The position numbers were made by a program, and so were the translations under genes. A stretch of 64,000 bases of DNA from Chitinophaga sp. 180180018-3 (lineage in GTDB: Bacteria > Bacteroidota > Bacteroidia > Chitinophagales > Chitinophagaceae), in the NCBI RefSeq assembly GCF_037893185.1, contig NZ_CP140772.1, forward strand, positions 3,968,001-4,032,000. The letters run 5' to 3'. Shown in pieces: positions 53,704-62,537 of the stretch. Every line of letters begins with the position of its first letter. The first letter of the stretch is position 1. The notes beneath the pieces are model-generated. The model was not told where the DNA came from and ran no database searches. It saw only the letters and a program-made list of their open reading frames with translations.

Positions 53704-56079
53704 ATGGCTAAACCTATCTTACGAATGAAGAACACACTACTGCCCCATAGTAATCACGAGCAATTTTTCAAGGACGCATTGCAACATGCACCAATGGGTG
53801 CTTTTCTGTCCGGACTGGACGGGAATTGTTATTTTGTTAACCAGGAATGGGAAGATATCTCCGGGCTTTCTGCAGCTGAATCAGCTGGGACGGGTTGGCT
53901 GAAGGCCATAGTGGAAGAAGACATTCCCGTGGTGAACGAAGTGATACAGAATGCACTCGCTAACCGGCAGTCGACCTTCAATTTTTCCTACCGTGTCTGT
54001 CATCCGGAAAAGGGTGTTCGCCACTGTAAAATATATGCCCGCATTTTTTCCGAGGATTCCGAAGAGCGCCAATATTTTATTGGTTATGTAGAGGATATAA
54101 CGGAGGATGTGCAGCATGAGAAATACCGGCAACAGACCAGCCAGCAGCTGGAGCAGGCTAAAAGTCTGCTGGATTACAGCCAACAACTGAGTAAAACAGG
54201 AGGCTGGGAATACAACCTCCGTACAGGAGAAGTTTTCTGGTCCAGGCAATCCTATCGCATATATGGCGTTCCCGACGATTTTGTGCCGGATTTTAAAAAG
54301 GTAATAAATCTTTATGAACCTGAATCAGGCCTTATACTGGCAGAACTGGTACGCCGGGCAGTGGAAGAAAAAATACCGTATGATATTGAGTTGAGAAGAC
54401 AAACACCTGCAGGGGTGCAATGGGTCAGGAGTCTTTGCGACGTTGTTGTTGAAGATGAAAAGGTAGTGATGTTGAGAGGTGCGGTAATGGATGTTACCGA
54501 GAAAAAAGAAAATGAACTGGCTCTTCAACAGGCAGAATTAACGCTGAAACAACGAAATTTTCTACTGGATATCAGCCAGGAGCTGAGTAAAACCGGTGGT
54601 TGGGAAATGAACCTGGAAACGGGCCAGAATTTCTGGACCAAACAAACATACACGATTCATGATGTGGATGATAGTTTTGATCCCACTATGCAAAATATCC
54701 TGGAATTGTATGACGAAGAAGAACGGGAGAATATTACCAAATCACTGAATGAAAACCTACAAAGCGGAGAAACCTTTACCAGCGATATCCGTTTCAAAGA
54801 ACGGAAATGGCTGAGATTTGTCGGAGCGCCAGTATTCAGGGACGGGAAAATCGTTATGCTGAGGGGCGCCGTTATGGATATCACACAACGCAGGAAAGAT
54901 GAGCAGACATTGGTGGACGCCAAGAACGCTGCAGAAGATGCGGCTAAAGCAAAATCAGATTTCCTGTCGATCATGAGCCATGAAATACGTACTCCTTTAA
55001 ATGGCATCATCGGCATTGCTAATCTTTTAAAATTAAGCTATACGCCGGATCAGGAGGAATATATCACCAATCTTGCCTTCTCCTCAGATCACCTGCTTCA
55101 GCTGATCAATGACATACTTGATCTGAACAAGATGGAAAGCGACAATCTGGAGCTGGTACAGGCAGAAGTGGATCTTCCGGAATTGGTGAAGCATATAAAA
55201 AACCAGTTCCGTTCCCTTGCTGAACACAAGGGGATCCGGCTGCAGACAGAGTTGGATAAAGAGATTCCGAAAAAGATCCTCGCCGATCCCATCCGGCTCA
55301 GCCAGATACTCAATAATCTTGTCAGTAATGCGCTGAAGTATACAGATGAAGGCAGCGTAACAATATCTATCAACCTGAAATCAATAGAGAAAGATAAAGT
55401 GACCCTGCATTTTGAGGTTAAAGATACCGGAATTGGTATCCCTGAAGCCCTGCACCAGACGATATTTGAGAGCTTCCGGCAGGTGCCGCAGTCGCCCGGA
55501 CGGGAACAATCCGGCACGGGTCTGGGTCTCACCATTACCCAGAAACTCATTCGGCTGCACAACAGCGAAATCTTCCTGGAAAGCAGTCCTGGTAAAGGCA
55601 CTACGTTCCATTTCGATCTCATCTTTGTAAAAGCTACCCGGAAGAATACACCTGCGAAAAGCTCCACGCCGTCCGACATTTCTGCCTACGCCAATAAATT
55701 CGCGGGAATGTCCGTACTGTTTGTGGAAGACAATCCGGTGAACATCATGGTAGCCCAAAAGCAGCTGCGGTATTTTGGTATTGTTCCTCATGGCGTACAA
55801 AGCGGCAGAGAGGCCCTGGCGCTACTGGAAGATACCTCTTTCGATGTGGCGTTCATCGACCTGCACATGCCGGAAATGGACGGTTATGAGCTGACCGCCG
55901 CGATCCGGCAGCAATACCCGGATATGCATATCGTAATTTTCACGGCAGATATTCTGGCCACTGTTCGACGCAGATTTGCCAAAATGGGGATCTTCGATAT
56001 TCTGAATAAACCATTTTTCCCCCGTGAGATGTTGTCAACCCTGCTTAAAATTGCCCAGATAAAAAAAATGAAGATCTGA
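53704..56079 (+). CDS. PAS-domain hybrid histidine kinase with C-terminal receiver
   Basis: 791 residues with no transmembrane segment, so cytosolic. Three PAS/PAC modules (about 20-140, 155-275 and 285-400; the second and third share SQxLSKTGGWExNLxTG). HisKA follows with IMSHEIRTPLNG (His), then HATPase (DTGIGIPEALHQ and GTGLGLTITQKL) and a receiver with VLFVEDNPVN and FIDLHMPEMDGYE (Asp). No DNA-binding output domain is present, so a separate response regulator or phosphotransfer protein must act downstream. An ATG at 53725 is an alternative start. The neighbours give no hint of the signal. Confidence 0.92.
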   Translation: MAKPILRMKNTLLPHSNHEQFFKDALQHAPMGAFLSGLDGNCYFVNQEWEDISGLSAAESAGTGWLKAIVEEDIPVVNEVIQNALANRQSTFNFSYRVCHPEKGVRHCKIYARIFSEDSEERQYFIGYVEDITEDVQHEKYRQQTSQQLEQAKSLLDYSQQLSKTGGWEYNLRTGEVFWSRQSYRIYGVPDDFVPDFKKVINLYEPESGLILAELVRRAVEEKIPYDIELRRQTPAGVQWVRSLCDVVVEDEKVVMLRGAVMDVTEKKENELALQQAELTLKQRNFLLDISQELSKTGGWEMNLETGQNFWTKQTYTIHDVDDSFDPTMQNILELYDEEERENITKSLNENLQSGETFTSDIRFKERKWLRFVGAPVFRDGKIVMLRGAVMDITQRRKDEQTLVDAKNAAEDAAKAKSDFLSIMSHEIRTPLNGIIGIANLLKLSYTPDQEEYITNLAFSSDHLLQLINDILDLNKMESDNLELVQAEVDLPELVKHIKNQFRSLAEHKGIRLQTELDKEIPKKILADPIRLSQILNNLVSNALKYTDEGSVTISINLKSIEKDKVTLHFEVKDTGIGIPEALHQTIFESFRQVPQSPGREQSGTGLGLTITQKLIRLHNSEIFLESSPGKGTTFHFDLIFVKATRKNTPAKSSTPSDISAYANKFAGMSVLFVEDNPVNIMVAQKQLRYFGIVPHGVQSGREALALLEDTSFDVAFIDLHMPEMDGYELTAAIRQQYPDMHIVIFTADILATVRRRFAKMGIFDILNKPFFPREMLSTLLKIAQIKKMKI

Positions 56080-56123
56080 CCCAAATCTAATTGCTAATTT
56101 TTCACGCTAAACTTAACCCGGGA

Positions 56124-57104
56124 ATGACAAAAACAAAATGGCTTGTTGAGCCCAACCGTATCATTATTTATCCTTCCTTTATACTGCGCCTGATTGCGCT
56201 CATCAGCGGCGGCATATTGACCGGCATCTGGCTTTTTTTCATTATTTCCACGATGCAATACGGCGTTAACCCTGGAATATTCCTCGGGCTTATTTTCATA
56301 CTGATCATGGTGCTGATAATGATCGCAGCCGGTAATACTACGCTGACTTTCGATGCAGCCACCCGCAGGATGTATAAAAGGCCATTTGGCATATTAAGCG
56401 CGCAAACGCTCGACTTCGACCAGATTGCCGCCATACAGAGCGTTGGCGGCACCACAGGAATGACCTACCGGGCTTATCTCAAAAGCGACCGCCATGGCAA
56501 AGGCATCATCATATCTCCCGGTTTTAGAGATGCACAGGATAAGAATGCTATCCGCTTCCGGCAGGAAGTGCTGCCCCAGCTGGAAGCAATGGTAGCAGGC
56601 GGACAGCCAACCGCTGCCAACACAGCGCCTCTGCCAATTACCACCTTTGAATATTATGATGAGAAAGACAATGTATATACCCTGAAACAATCGAAGACAG
56701 GGAACATTGTGCTGGTTATTATCCTGCTGGCAGTATGGGGCTGGATGTGGTATATGCCCGGCATTAGCAAAACAAACAGTCAAAAAATGTGGCCGCTGGT
56801 ACTATTGGCCATTCCTATCTTGTTAATCATCTATGGCCTGTTCACCACCATATCACTGGATAAAAATAACCGGAAAATTGTTCGTGCTTCTTTTGGCAGT
56901 CTTTTCAGAAAGGAATATTCCTTTGATGATTTCGTTCGTTTCCTCATCGTACGGAAAACAACTAATCTGGTGTACGCAGGAACAGATGTACGCATGCAGC
57001 TGAACGTCCGTAACCAGTCCAGGGAACTCAATCTCCGCTCCTTCCAAAAAACAAATAAAATAGAACGTTTCCTTGAGGAAACGGGCAGTATACTTGAACG
57101 ATAA
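56124..57104 (+). CDS. Membrane protein of unknown function
   Basis: About 326 residues. Two helices near the N-terminus (about 20-75), a soluble part (about 80-190), two more helices (about 200-250) and a soluble C-terminal part. The two soluble parts look alike (LTFDAATRRMYKRPFGIL and ISLDKNNRKIVRASFGSL), suggesting an internal duplication of a two-helix plus PH-like beta unit. The ATG at 56124 is preferred over 56091. It is 12 bp before a lipoprotein gene, probably one transcript. No family recognised. Confidence 0.75.
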   Translation: MTKTKWLVEPNRIIIYPSFILRLIALISGGILTGIWLFFIISTMQYGVNPGIFLGLIFILIMVLIMIAAGNTTLTFDAATRRMYKRPFGILSAQTLDFDQIAAIQSVGGTTGMTYRAYLKSDRHGKGIIISPGFRDAQDKNAIRFRQEVLPQLEAMVAGGQPTAANTAPLPITTFEYYDEKDNVYTLKQSKTGNIVLVIILLAVWGWMWYMPGISKTNSQKMWPLVLLAIPILLIIYGLFTTISLDKNNRKIVRASFGSLFRKEYSFDDFVRFLIVRKTTNLVYAGTDVRMQLNVRNQSRELNLRSFQKTNKIERFLEETGSILER

Positions 57105-57116
57105 ACGCTCACCTGT

Positions 57117-57584
57117 ATGACCAGATATCTATGGCTATGCCTGCTCGCGATGGCATGCAAACAAAAGCCTGCACCGCATTCCGGTGGTACTGAAACCGCG
57201 GATGTAATAAAAGAGATTGAATTCAGTCAGGCTGGAGGCGACCTCGGTTTCGCACAATCCCTGTCAATATCCCGGGATTCAGTGCACTATCATTATTTGC
57301 TTGGCGCCAAAAATGAGACCTGGAGCCTGGATACGCTTAGTTCCCCGGAGTTGTGGAATGAATTAATCAGCAAGGCGGATACGGTGAAATTTGCAGCGTT
57401 AAAGAGTGGCGGGAGCAATCAGCCGGCGGATGGGATTGATACGAAGGTTACAATAAGCATGCAATCGGGGAAACGTTTGGAAGTAACGAATGCGCAGGAG
57501 CCTGGGAATCGGGAGTTGATGCCTTTTTTTGATCAGTTGTCGCGGATAGCGGGCGGATATGTGAGGAGAGCGATGAAGTTATAA
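57117..57584 (+). CDS. Small lipoprotein of unknown function
   Basis: 155 residues. The signal ends CLLAMAC (Cys14), so it is a lipoprotein. The mature part begins with a polar linker and has a mixed alpha/beta pattern (EIEFSQAGGDLGFAQSLSIS and KVTISMQSGKRLEVTN). It resembles uncharacterised Bacteroidota lipoproteins with no known role. It is probably co-transcribed with the preceding membrane protein. Confidence 0.7.
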   Translation: MTRYLWLCLLAMACKQKPAPHSGGTETADVIKEIEFSQAGGDLGFAQSLSISRDSVHYHYLLGAKNETWSLDTLSSPELWNELISKADTVKFAALKSGGSNQPADGIDTKVTISMQSGKRLEVTNAQEPGNRELMPFFDQLSRIAGGYVRRAMKL

Positions 57585-57670
57585 AGGAGTGGTGGCGGCT
57601 ATGATGCAATCCGGCACTTATAAAATTATACTTCCGCACATCGCCCGACAACGAGCTTCAGCATTCATAT

Positions 57671-57733
57671 AAGAGCAACAGCGAAAATTCCAGCGTATTA
57701 TTATTACCCGCTAAAATCTTCGCTGTTGCTCTT
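57671..57733. terminator. Long hairpin between convergent genes
   Basis: Perfect 15-bp arms AAGAGCAACAGCGAA (57671-57685) and TTCGCTGTTGCTCTT (57719-57733) enclose a 33-base loop. It lies between the lipoprotein and the MFS gene, which end toward each other, so it can act as a terminator for both. The loop is unusually large for a simple terminator. Confidence 0.55.
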
Positions 57734-57756
57734 GATTCTTTATTTCCGGCGCTCCA

Positions 57757-59037
57757 TTAATGCACCTGCACATCCTTCATCTCCGGCGACCCCTCAATCA
57801 CATTCACCAACTCAGGATGCTCCTTCTTTTCACGGCTCAGTATCCTTCTGATAAGCAAAAGGCTCAGCAACATACATAAGGCACCAATCAGGAAGTGTAT
57901 ACCCGGGAAATAGAAAGGCGCCCGGTCACTCGTGAAATAACTAAATGTACCATTCATGATAAGCGGACCAATGATCGTAGTCAGACTCATCAGGCTGGTT
58001 AGCGCTCCCTGCAGCTCTCCCTGCTGATTACCCGGCACATGACCGGAAATAACGGATTGCAGAGAGGGACCACAGATCCCGCCAAGACAGTAAGGTACCA
58101 GGAAAGCGAACATCATCCAACCTTCTGTGGCAAAGGCAAATAATACCAGCCCCAGGGTATAGAGAGACAGCCCCATATAGATGCTTTTCTCATTCCCGAA
58201 TTTTGGCACCACTACTCTTGTCAGACCAGCCTGTACAGCTCCCACGAGCACGCCTACTACTGCCAGCGACATTCCTACCATGCCTTCTGTCCAGTGAAAA
58301 CGATAGATCGTGAAGAAGTTCCAGTTACCCTGAATAGCCTGTGCGCCAAGGTAAATGAGGAAAAAGCTGAGCGACAGTGCACTGATCTCCGGATGTCGTG
58401 TCAGGAATTTCAGCGATCCAAAAGGATTGGCTCGTTTCCAGTCGAACGGACGGCGGTTCTCTTTACTCAATGATTCAGGCAGGAAGAAAAACCCATACAA
58501 ACAGTTGAGCAGGCAAAGCACAGCCGCTGCATAAAAAGGCGCTCTCAGGCCCCAGTGTGCCAGCAGGCCACCAAGTGCAGGGCCCAATACGAAACCCAGT
58601 CCGAATGCAGCTCCGATCAATCCGAAGTTCTTAGCCTTCGTGGTTTCATCAACGCTCACATCAGCAATATAGGCGGTAGCTGTAGTGAAGCTGGCGCCTG
58701 TGATACCTGCTACTACCCTTCCGATGAACAACCAGCCATAAGCCGGGGCCAGCGCAAGGATGATGTAATCGATACCAAACCCCAGCAGGGAAACCAGCAA
58801 TACCGGCCGGCGGCCAAACCGGTCGCTCAGGTTACCTACCACCGGGGCAAACATAAATTGTGTAATGGCAAAAACGGATAATAACATCGCACCGTAGGTA
58901 CTGGCCTGATTCACCGGAATGCCTTTCAGCTGGGCAATCAGATCCGCCATTACCGGGATGATTAATCCCCATCCCATTACGTCGATCAATAATGTGATAA
59001 AAATAAAGCCCATTGCAGACTTCCTGGATGTTTGCAT
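57757..59037 (-). CDS. MFS drug exporter, TetA-like (DHA1 family)
   Basis: 426 residues with 12 helices. Motif A of the family is present (GNLSDRFGRRPVLLVSL), and the first helix carries IDVMGWGLIIPVM, as in class A/B tetracycline exporters. A GxxxGPxxGG motif C is present (GFVLGPALGG). It is a probable drug:H+ antiporter; many such TetA-like proteins in soil Bacteroidota have no proven tetracycline activity. No TetR regulator is adjacent. It lies downstream of and on the same strand as the alpha/beta hydrolase, with an 82-bp gap. Confidence 0.88.
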   Translation of the reverse strand: MQTSRKSAMGFIFITLLIDVMGWGLIIPVMADLIAQLKGIPVNQASTYGAMLLSVFAITQFMFAPVVGNLSDRFGRRPVLLVSLLGFGIDYIILALAPAYGWLFIGRVVAGITGASFTTATAYIADVSVDETTKAKNFGLIGAAFGLGFVLGPALGGLLAHWGLRAPFYAAAVLCLLNCLYGFFFLPESLSKENRRPFDWKRANPFGSLKFLTRHPEISALSLSFFLIYLGAQAIQGNWNFFTIYRFHWTEGMVGMSLAVVGVLVGAVQAGLTRVVVPKFGNEKSIYMGLSLYTLGLVLFAFATEGWMMFAFLVPYCLGGICGPSLQSVISGHVPGNQQGELQGALTSLMSLTTIIGPLIMNGTFSYFTSDRAPFYFPGIHFLIGALCMLLSLLLIRRILSREKKEHPELVNVIEGSPEMKDVQVH

Positions 59038-59119
59038 AGTATGAGTGGTTTAGAAAATTTGAATGTAAGGCGATCTGCTTATTACAACGGGCATTGATCC
59101 GGAAGTACTGCGGCAATAG

Positions 59120-59953
59120 CTATCGCAGGAACTCACTGATCATCGCCATCGTGAGTGCAACGACCGCTTTGTTATTTTGTGGTGTACAAACCTCTGCCAG
59201 GCATTCACCATGCCCGCCTGGCAATATGGCGAGTTTTGCATGTGGTAATGTTTGTGCCAGTTGCAGGGTGTGTCGCGGCTGTATGACATCTGCATCACCT
59301 CCTATCACGAATGCAGGCGCCTGAATAGATTTTATGTCAGCATCGCTGATATCTTTAAATGCCATCATTCTCGCCACATCCCTGTGGAACATGGCTTCCA
59401 GCCCTTTCTGATCCGGATTCGCCTTCAGATAAGCCGCCTGTAAAGGTTTAGGCATCGTGTTCAGCGTAGCCCCGCTAAATCCTTCAAAGAAACCCGCCGG
59501 TACGCCATCTCTTTTGTAGAGCGCAGCCACCAGTACCAGCCGGTTCACCAGCTCCGGATGACGGATTCCCATCTGTAAGGCCGTAGTAGCACCATTGCTG
59601 AAGCCCATGATATCTGCCTTCTCTATCTTCAATTGCTTCAACAGCGCTGCTACATCATCTGCATCCTGCTCGAAACTAAGTGGGCGGTCGATATCTTTGG
59701 TATGTCCATGCGCCTGCAATTCTATGGCTATTACCTGATGTTCTTTCGCAAGCATGGGTAACACCCCGCCATAATTAGATTCAATGGTGGATCCACCGCC
59801 ATGCAGCAATACCAATGGATAGCCACTGCCATGTACTTCGTAATATAGCTGTAACCCGTTTACCGGTGCATAATGGCCTGTTTGCTGCTGGGCATTCATA
59901 TAAACAGATGTCATCATCAACAGAAAAATAATAAATACAGATCTCAATTGCAT
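59120..59953 (-). CDS. Secreted alpha/beta hydrolase
   Basis: 277 residues. The signal peptide ends SVYMNAQ. The core has LVLLHGGG, the nucleophile elbow GFSNGA (Ser), VIGGDADVI (acid) and PGGHGEC (His). It is a paralogue of the hydrolase at 10548-11411, sharing the HYAPVNGLQLYYEVHG-type start. It may be a homologue of BioH/chloroperoxidase-like esterases; the substrate is unknown. A -7-like TAGGTTTG lies 18 bp before the ATG. Confidence 0.88.
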   Translation of the reverse strand: MQLRSVFIIFLLMMTSVYMNAQQQTGHYAPVNGLQLYYEVHGSGYPLVLLHGGGSTIESNYGGVLPMLAKEHQVIAIELQAHGHTKDIDRPLSFEQDADDVAALLKQLKIEKADIMGFSNGATTALQMGIRHPELVNRLVLVAALYKRDGVPAGFFEGFSGATLNTMPKPLQAAYLKANPDQKGLEAMFHRDVARMMAFKDISDADIKSIQAPAFVIGGDADVIQPRHTLQLAQTLPHAKLAILPGGHGECLAEVCTPQNNKAVVALTMAMISEFLR

Positions 59954-60337
59954 ATGTCAGATTTTATGCAACAAACCTACATCGAAATACATCAACATCT
60001 CGGGGCGAATACGCCAATTAACGGGGCGATCGCGTCATTGGAACTGACGTCGGGCATGGTTAAAAAAACACCATTGACATCTACATTCAGCTGCTATAGT
60101 TGTATAAGTTTTTCTTTTGTCACGGCGAAGATTTTTTTGTGAGGGGCAGCAAATATACTGGTTTCATTCAAAATAACAACAAAAAAATATTCCGTGTTAT
60201 CACGGCTATTTATTTAACTGGTGCTGCAAATATGATATTCGCAAGATGTACAATAATTGAACTCATTCACCGTTTGGATCATAACCAGGATCTTTATTCA
60301 GACCACTGAGAGCCGGTGGTCAAAATCATACAACCAT
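59954..60337. other. 384-bp divergent intergenic region
   Basis: Between the hydrolase and the SUKH gene. Apart from the -7 element at 59972-59979 I see nothing that supports a gene; the short frames have no start signals or protein-like composition. Confidence 0.4.
59972..59979 (-). promoter_or_regulatory. Candidate -7 element of the alpha/beta hydrolase gene
   Basis: TAGGTTTG on the minus strand matches TAnnTTTG, 18 bp before the ATG at 59953. Confidence 0.45.
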
Positions 60338-60937
60338 ATGGATATCTTTGAAAAGATAACCAGACTGGGAGGAGTAAAACAATCCGGCAAACGCCCGGTA
60401 ACCTCCGACCTGCCTGCGTTTCGAAAAACCATCGCCAATATCATGGGAAACCTGCCGGAAGAAGATGTACTCTCTTTCGCCAGCACCTTCGGATTTACAA
60501 GCTTCAATAAAAATGTGGTCAGTTCTGTTATTGAACACTCCTCATTCCTGAAAAGCGGCACAGTTGATATAGGCATGCTCTTCGGTATCGGCCAGCAACG
60601 GAACAGTGTGCTGAGCATCATTGATACCTATTTTTTTCCGGAACAGATCAGGCACCACTTCTTCCCTATCTGCGCCGGTTATCCGGGCGATATTATTTTT
60701 TATTCGCTGGAAAAAGAAACCTTTGGCAAAATATATTACTGGCATCATGAATCGCCCGCCAGCGCAGCCCCCGGGCTTGTTGCACATTCGTTTGACAGCT
60801 TCCTGGCCGGACTGATGGTGAATGATACGAAAGAAACAAACGAAGTATTAACCCCTGAAGAACTGATAAAGATTAATGAGAGAAGGAAAAAAGTAGGGCT
60901 TCCGCTGATAGATCAGTTCAGGAACAATGGGAACTAA
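60338..60937 (+). CDS. SMI1/KNR4 (SUKH) family protein, possible orphan immunity protein
   Basis: About 199 residues. The SUKH pattern is visible: LPEEDVLSFASTFGF in the N-terminal half, then ICAGYPGDIIFYSLEKE and GKIYYWHHES, and a C-terminal SFDSFLAGL. SUKH proteins are common immunity proteins against nuclease toxins in polymorphic toxin systems, but some have other roles. No toxin gene lies next to it in the window. The ATG at 60338 is chosen since the upstream in-frame ATG at 60257 adds residues of no family character. Its stop is 13 bp from that of the convergent sigma remnant. Confidence 0.75.
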   Translation: MDIFEKITRLGGVKQSGKRPVTSDLPAFRKTIANIMGNLPEEDVLSFASTFGFTSFNKNVVSSVIEHSSFLKSGTVDIGMLFGIGQQRNSVLSIIDTYFFPEQIRHHFFPICAGYPGDIIFYSLEKETFGKIYYWHHESPASAAPGLVAHSFDSFLAGLMVNDTKETNEVLTPEELIKINERRKKVGLPLIDQFRNNGN

Positions 60938-60950
60938 CAAACCATCTCGG

Positions 60951-62016
60951 TTATTGCTGAGAGCGGGTAAATTCACTTATCTTCTTTTGCACAAACTCCC
61001 GATCGATCTGCGACCGGGCCGCTGCCAGCGCTTCTTTATAACATCCCGGCACCAGTGACATTTCACCTTCCTGCTGATAAAGATGCGCTTTCGTTAGCCA
61101 GTACAATAGCCCGTATCCTGCTGTGAACAAGGGCTCCAGCCCGCTTAACTCTTCTGCCAGCCCCACTACGGTACCGGTGTAACTCTCCGCGATGATCCTG
61201 TTGAGTGTAATTACCGGATCACCCGGCAGCATCTTCTCCAGCTGTCCGTACAATGCTGCAATCTTTGTCCAGTCAGTGTCTTCAAATCTTTCTGTAGTGC
61301 AGTGAATGGATGAAATCAGCGCTTCTATATAAAACTGACCGGGAAAATTTTCCATTCCTGCTTTATCAAGATAAAACAAACCCGTTCCTATGAGTGCCCG
61401 GTTCCATAAGCGCCTGTCCTGCTGCGCAAGCGTCAGCCACTCATCCCGCGCTGAAATACGTGCCGGAAATCGCGAAACATTCAGGAACATTAGCGATAAC
61501 AGCGCATGTGCGTCGTGACAGGGATCTTCCATAGCTATCAACTGCAACAGCCGGGTGGCTTCATAGCAAAGGTCTATATTGATTCCTCCCTGTCTGCGGG
61601 TTGTTTTGTATCCTTCGTTGAACAACAGATACAGGATGGTATGAATAACATGCCGGTGTTGCACCAGCTGCTTTTTCAATACGCCCGGCATCGTCAGCCC
61701 GGAGGCACGCAGCGTAGCCTTTATCCGGGTGATGGCCTTCTTCACGGCCTCTTCTTTCATAAAAAGCGCATTCGCAATCTCCGGAACGCCAAAGCCGGAT
61801 ACCAAATGCAGCGTAATGATGATCTTATAGCGTACCGACAAGCCAGGCTGACAACAAAGCAGCAACAAATGCATCCTGTACGGCATCCGTAATCTGATCC
61901 AGGTATCCTATTCCGTACAAACGCACAAGGATTCCCGTCATCTTCCCGGAACTTTCCCGGAAGAGGTGGGCTGTCAGCAGATGCACATTACGGGTATCAT
62001 CAGTTTTCCTGGTCAT
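60951..62016 (-). pseudogene. Disrupted ECF42-type sigma factor gene
   Basis: Two overlapping frames encode the two ends of one sigma factor. The first (62016-61825) has region 2 start up to DAVQDAFVAALL and then a stop. The second (61886-60951) resumes in another frame at LLLLCCQPGLS, with region 4 (GFGVPEIANALFMKEEAVKKAITR) and the long C-terminal DUF6596 extension (LYLLFNEGYK). The rest of region 2 and the linker, usually about 80-100 residues, are missing, so an internal deletion with frame change is the best explanation. Its start overlaps the DGPF/YCII gene by 17 bp, the usual ECF42 pairing. It is probably inactive as a sigma factor. Confidence 0.75.
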
Positions 62017-62347
62017 TCAGATTGGTCATTTCCCTAACTTCCAATGTACACCCCATCGCCAGGTCAGGGCATCCCTTTGCAATTGTAATCGCCTCTTCCA
62101 GTGAACCCGCCAGCAGAATATAGTACCCGCTTACACATTCCTTGCTTTCGATATACGGCCCGTCTGTTACCATATTGCCCCTGATCACTGCGCCAACAGT
62201 TTCCAGCGGATTCGCATCCTTGTACTGCCCTTTTTGAGTAAGACTGTTAACCCACTCAACATGTTTGGCAACACAGGCCTGCATTTCCTCGGGCGACATC
62301 TGGTCGTACGCTGCTCCTTCGCGGATAAGCATTAAAAACTCTTTCAT
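62000..62347 (-). CDS. YCII-related / DGPF-domain protein
   Basis: About 115 residues. The DGPF-like motif is MVTDGPYIESKECVSGYYIL and the start MKEFLMLIREG is typical. These small cytosolic proteins are co-conserved with ECF42 sigma factors; their molecular role is not settled. The ATG at 62347 is preferred to 62395, which adds 16 polar residues. The end overlaps the start of the sigma gene (stop TGA inside the sigma frame), suggesting translational coupling, although that sigma gene is broken here. Confidence 0.88.
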   Translation of the reverse strand: MKEFLMLIREGAAYDQMSPEEMQACVAKHVEWVNSLTQKGQYKDANPLETVGAVIRGNMVTDGPYIESKECVSGYYILLAGSLEEAITIAKGCPDLAMGCTLEVREMTNLNDQEN

Positions 62348-62422
62348 AGTTTTTTCATTTTGAGATGATATTTTTGATTGTCTGCAGTAAGACAAACAGG
62401 CTCCCGAAAAAGGGACAAATTA

Positions 62423-62537
62423 AATTACGAATTACGAATTATGAATTACGAAATGCATAAGAGATATAAGCGAATTATTACTCCATTCGCTTATATCTCT
62501 TATGCATTTCGTAATTCTTAATTCTTAATTCGTAATT
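62423..62537. repeat. Large intergenic palindrome (53-bp arms, 9-base loop)
   Basis: The left arm (62423-62475) and right arm (62485-62537) match at 51 of 53 positions; the loop is TATTACTCC. The outer half consists of imperfect tandem GAATTAC-type 7-mers. The right arm covers the stop codon and last residues of the GH106-like gene (ending VVITN). It may be a dispersed palindromic or MITE-like element that inserted at the gene end; it could also act as a terminator. No transposase is nearby. Confidence 0.8.

Noticed and set aside
53441..53728. 95-residue open frame before the PAS kinase
   Set aside because: No start signal and no protein-like composition; it overlaps the kinase start in another frame.
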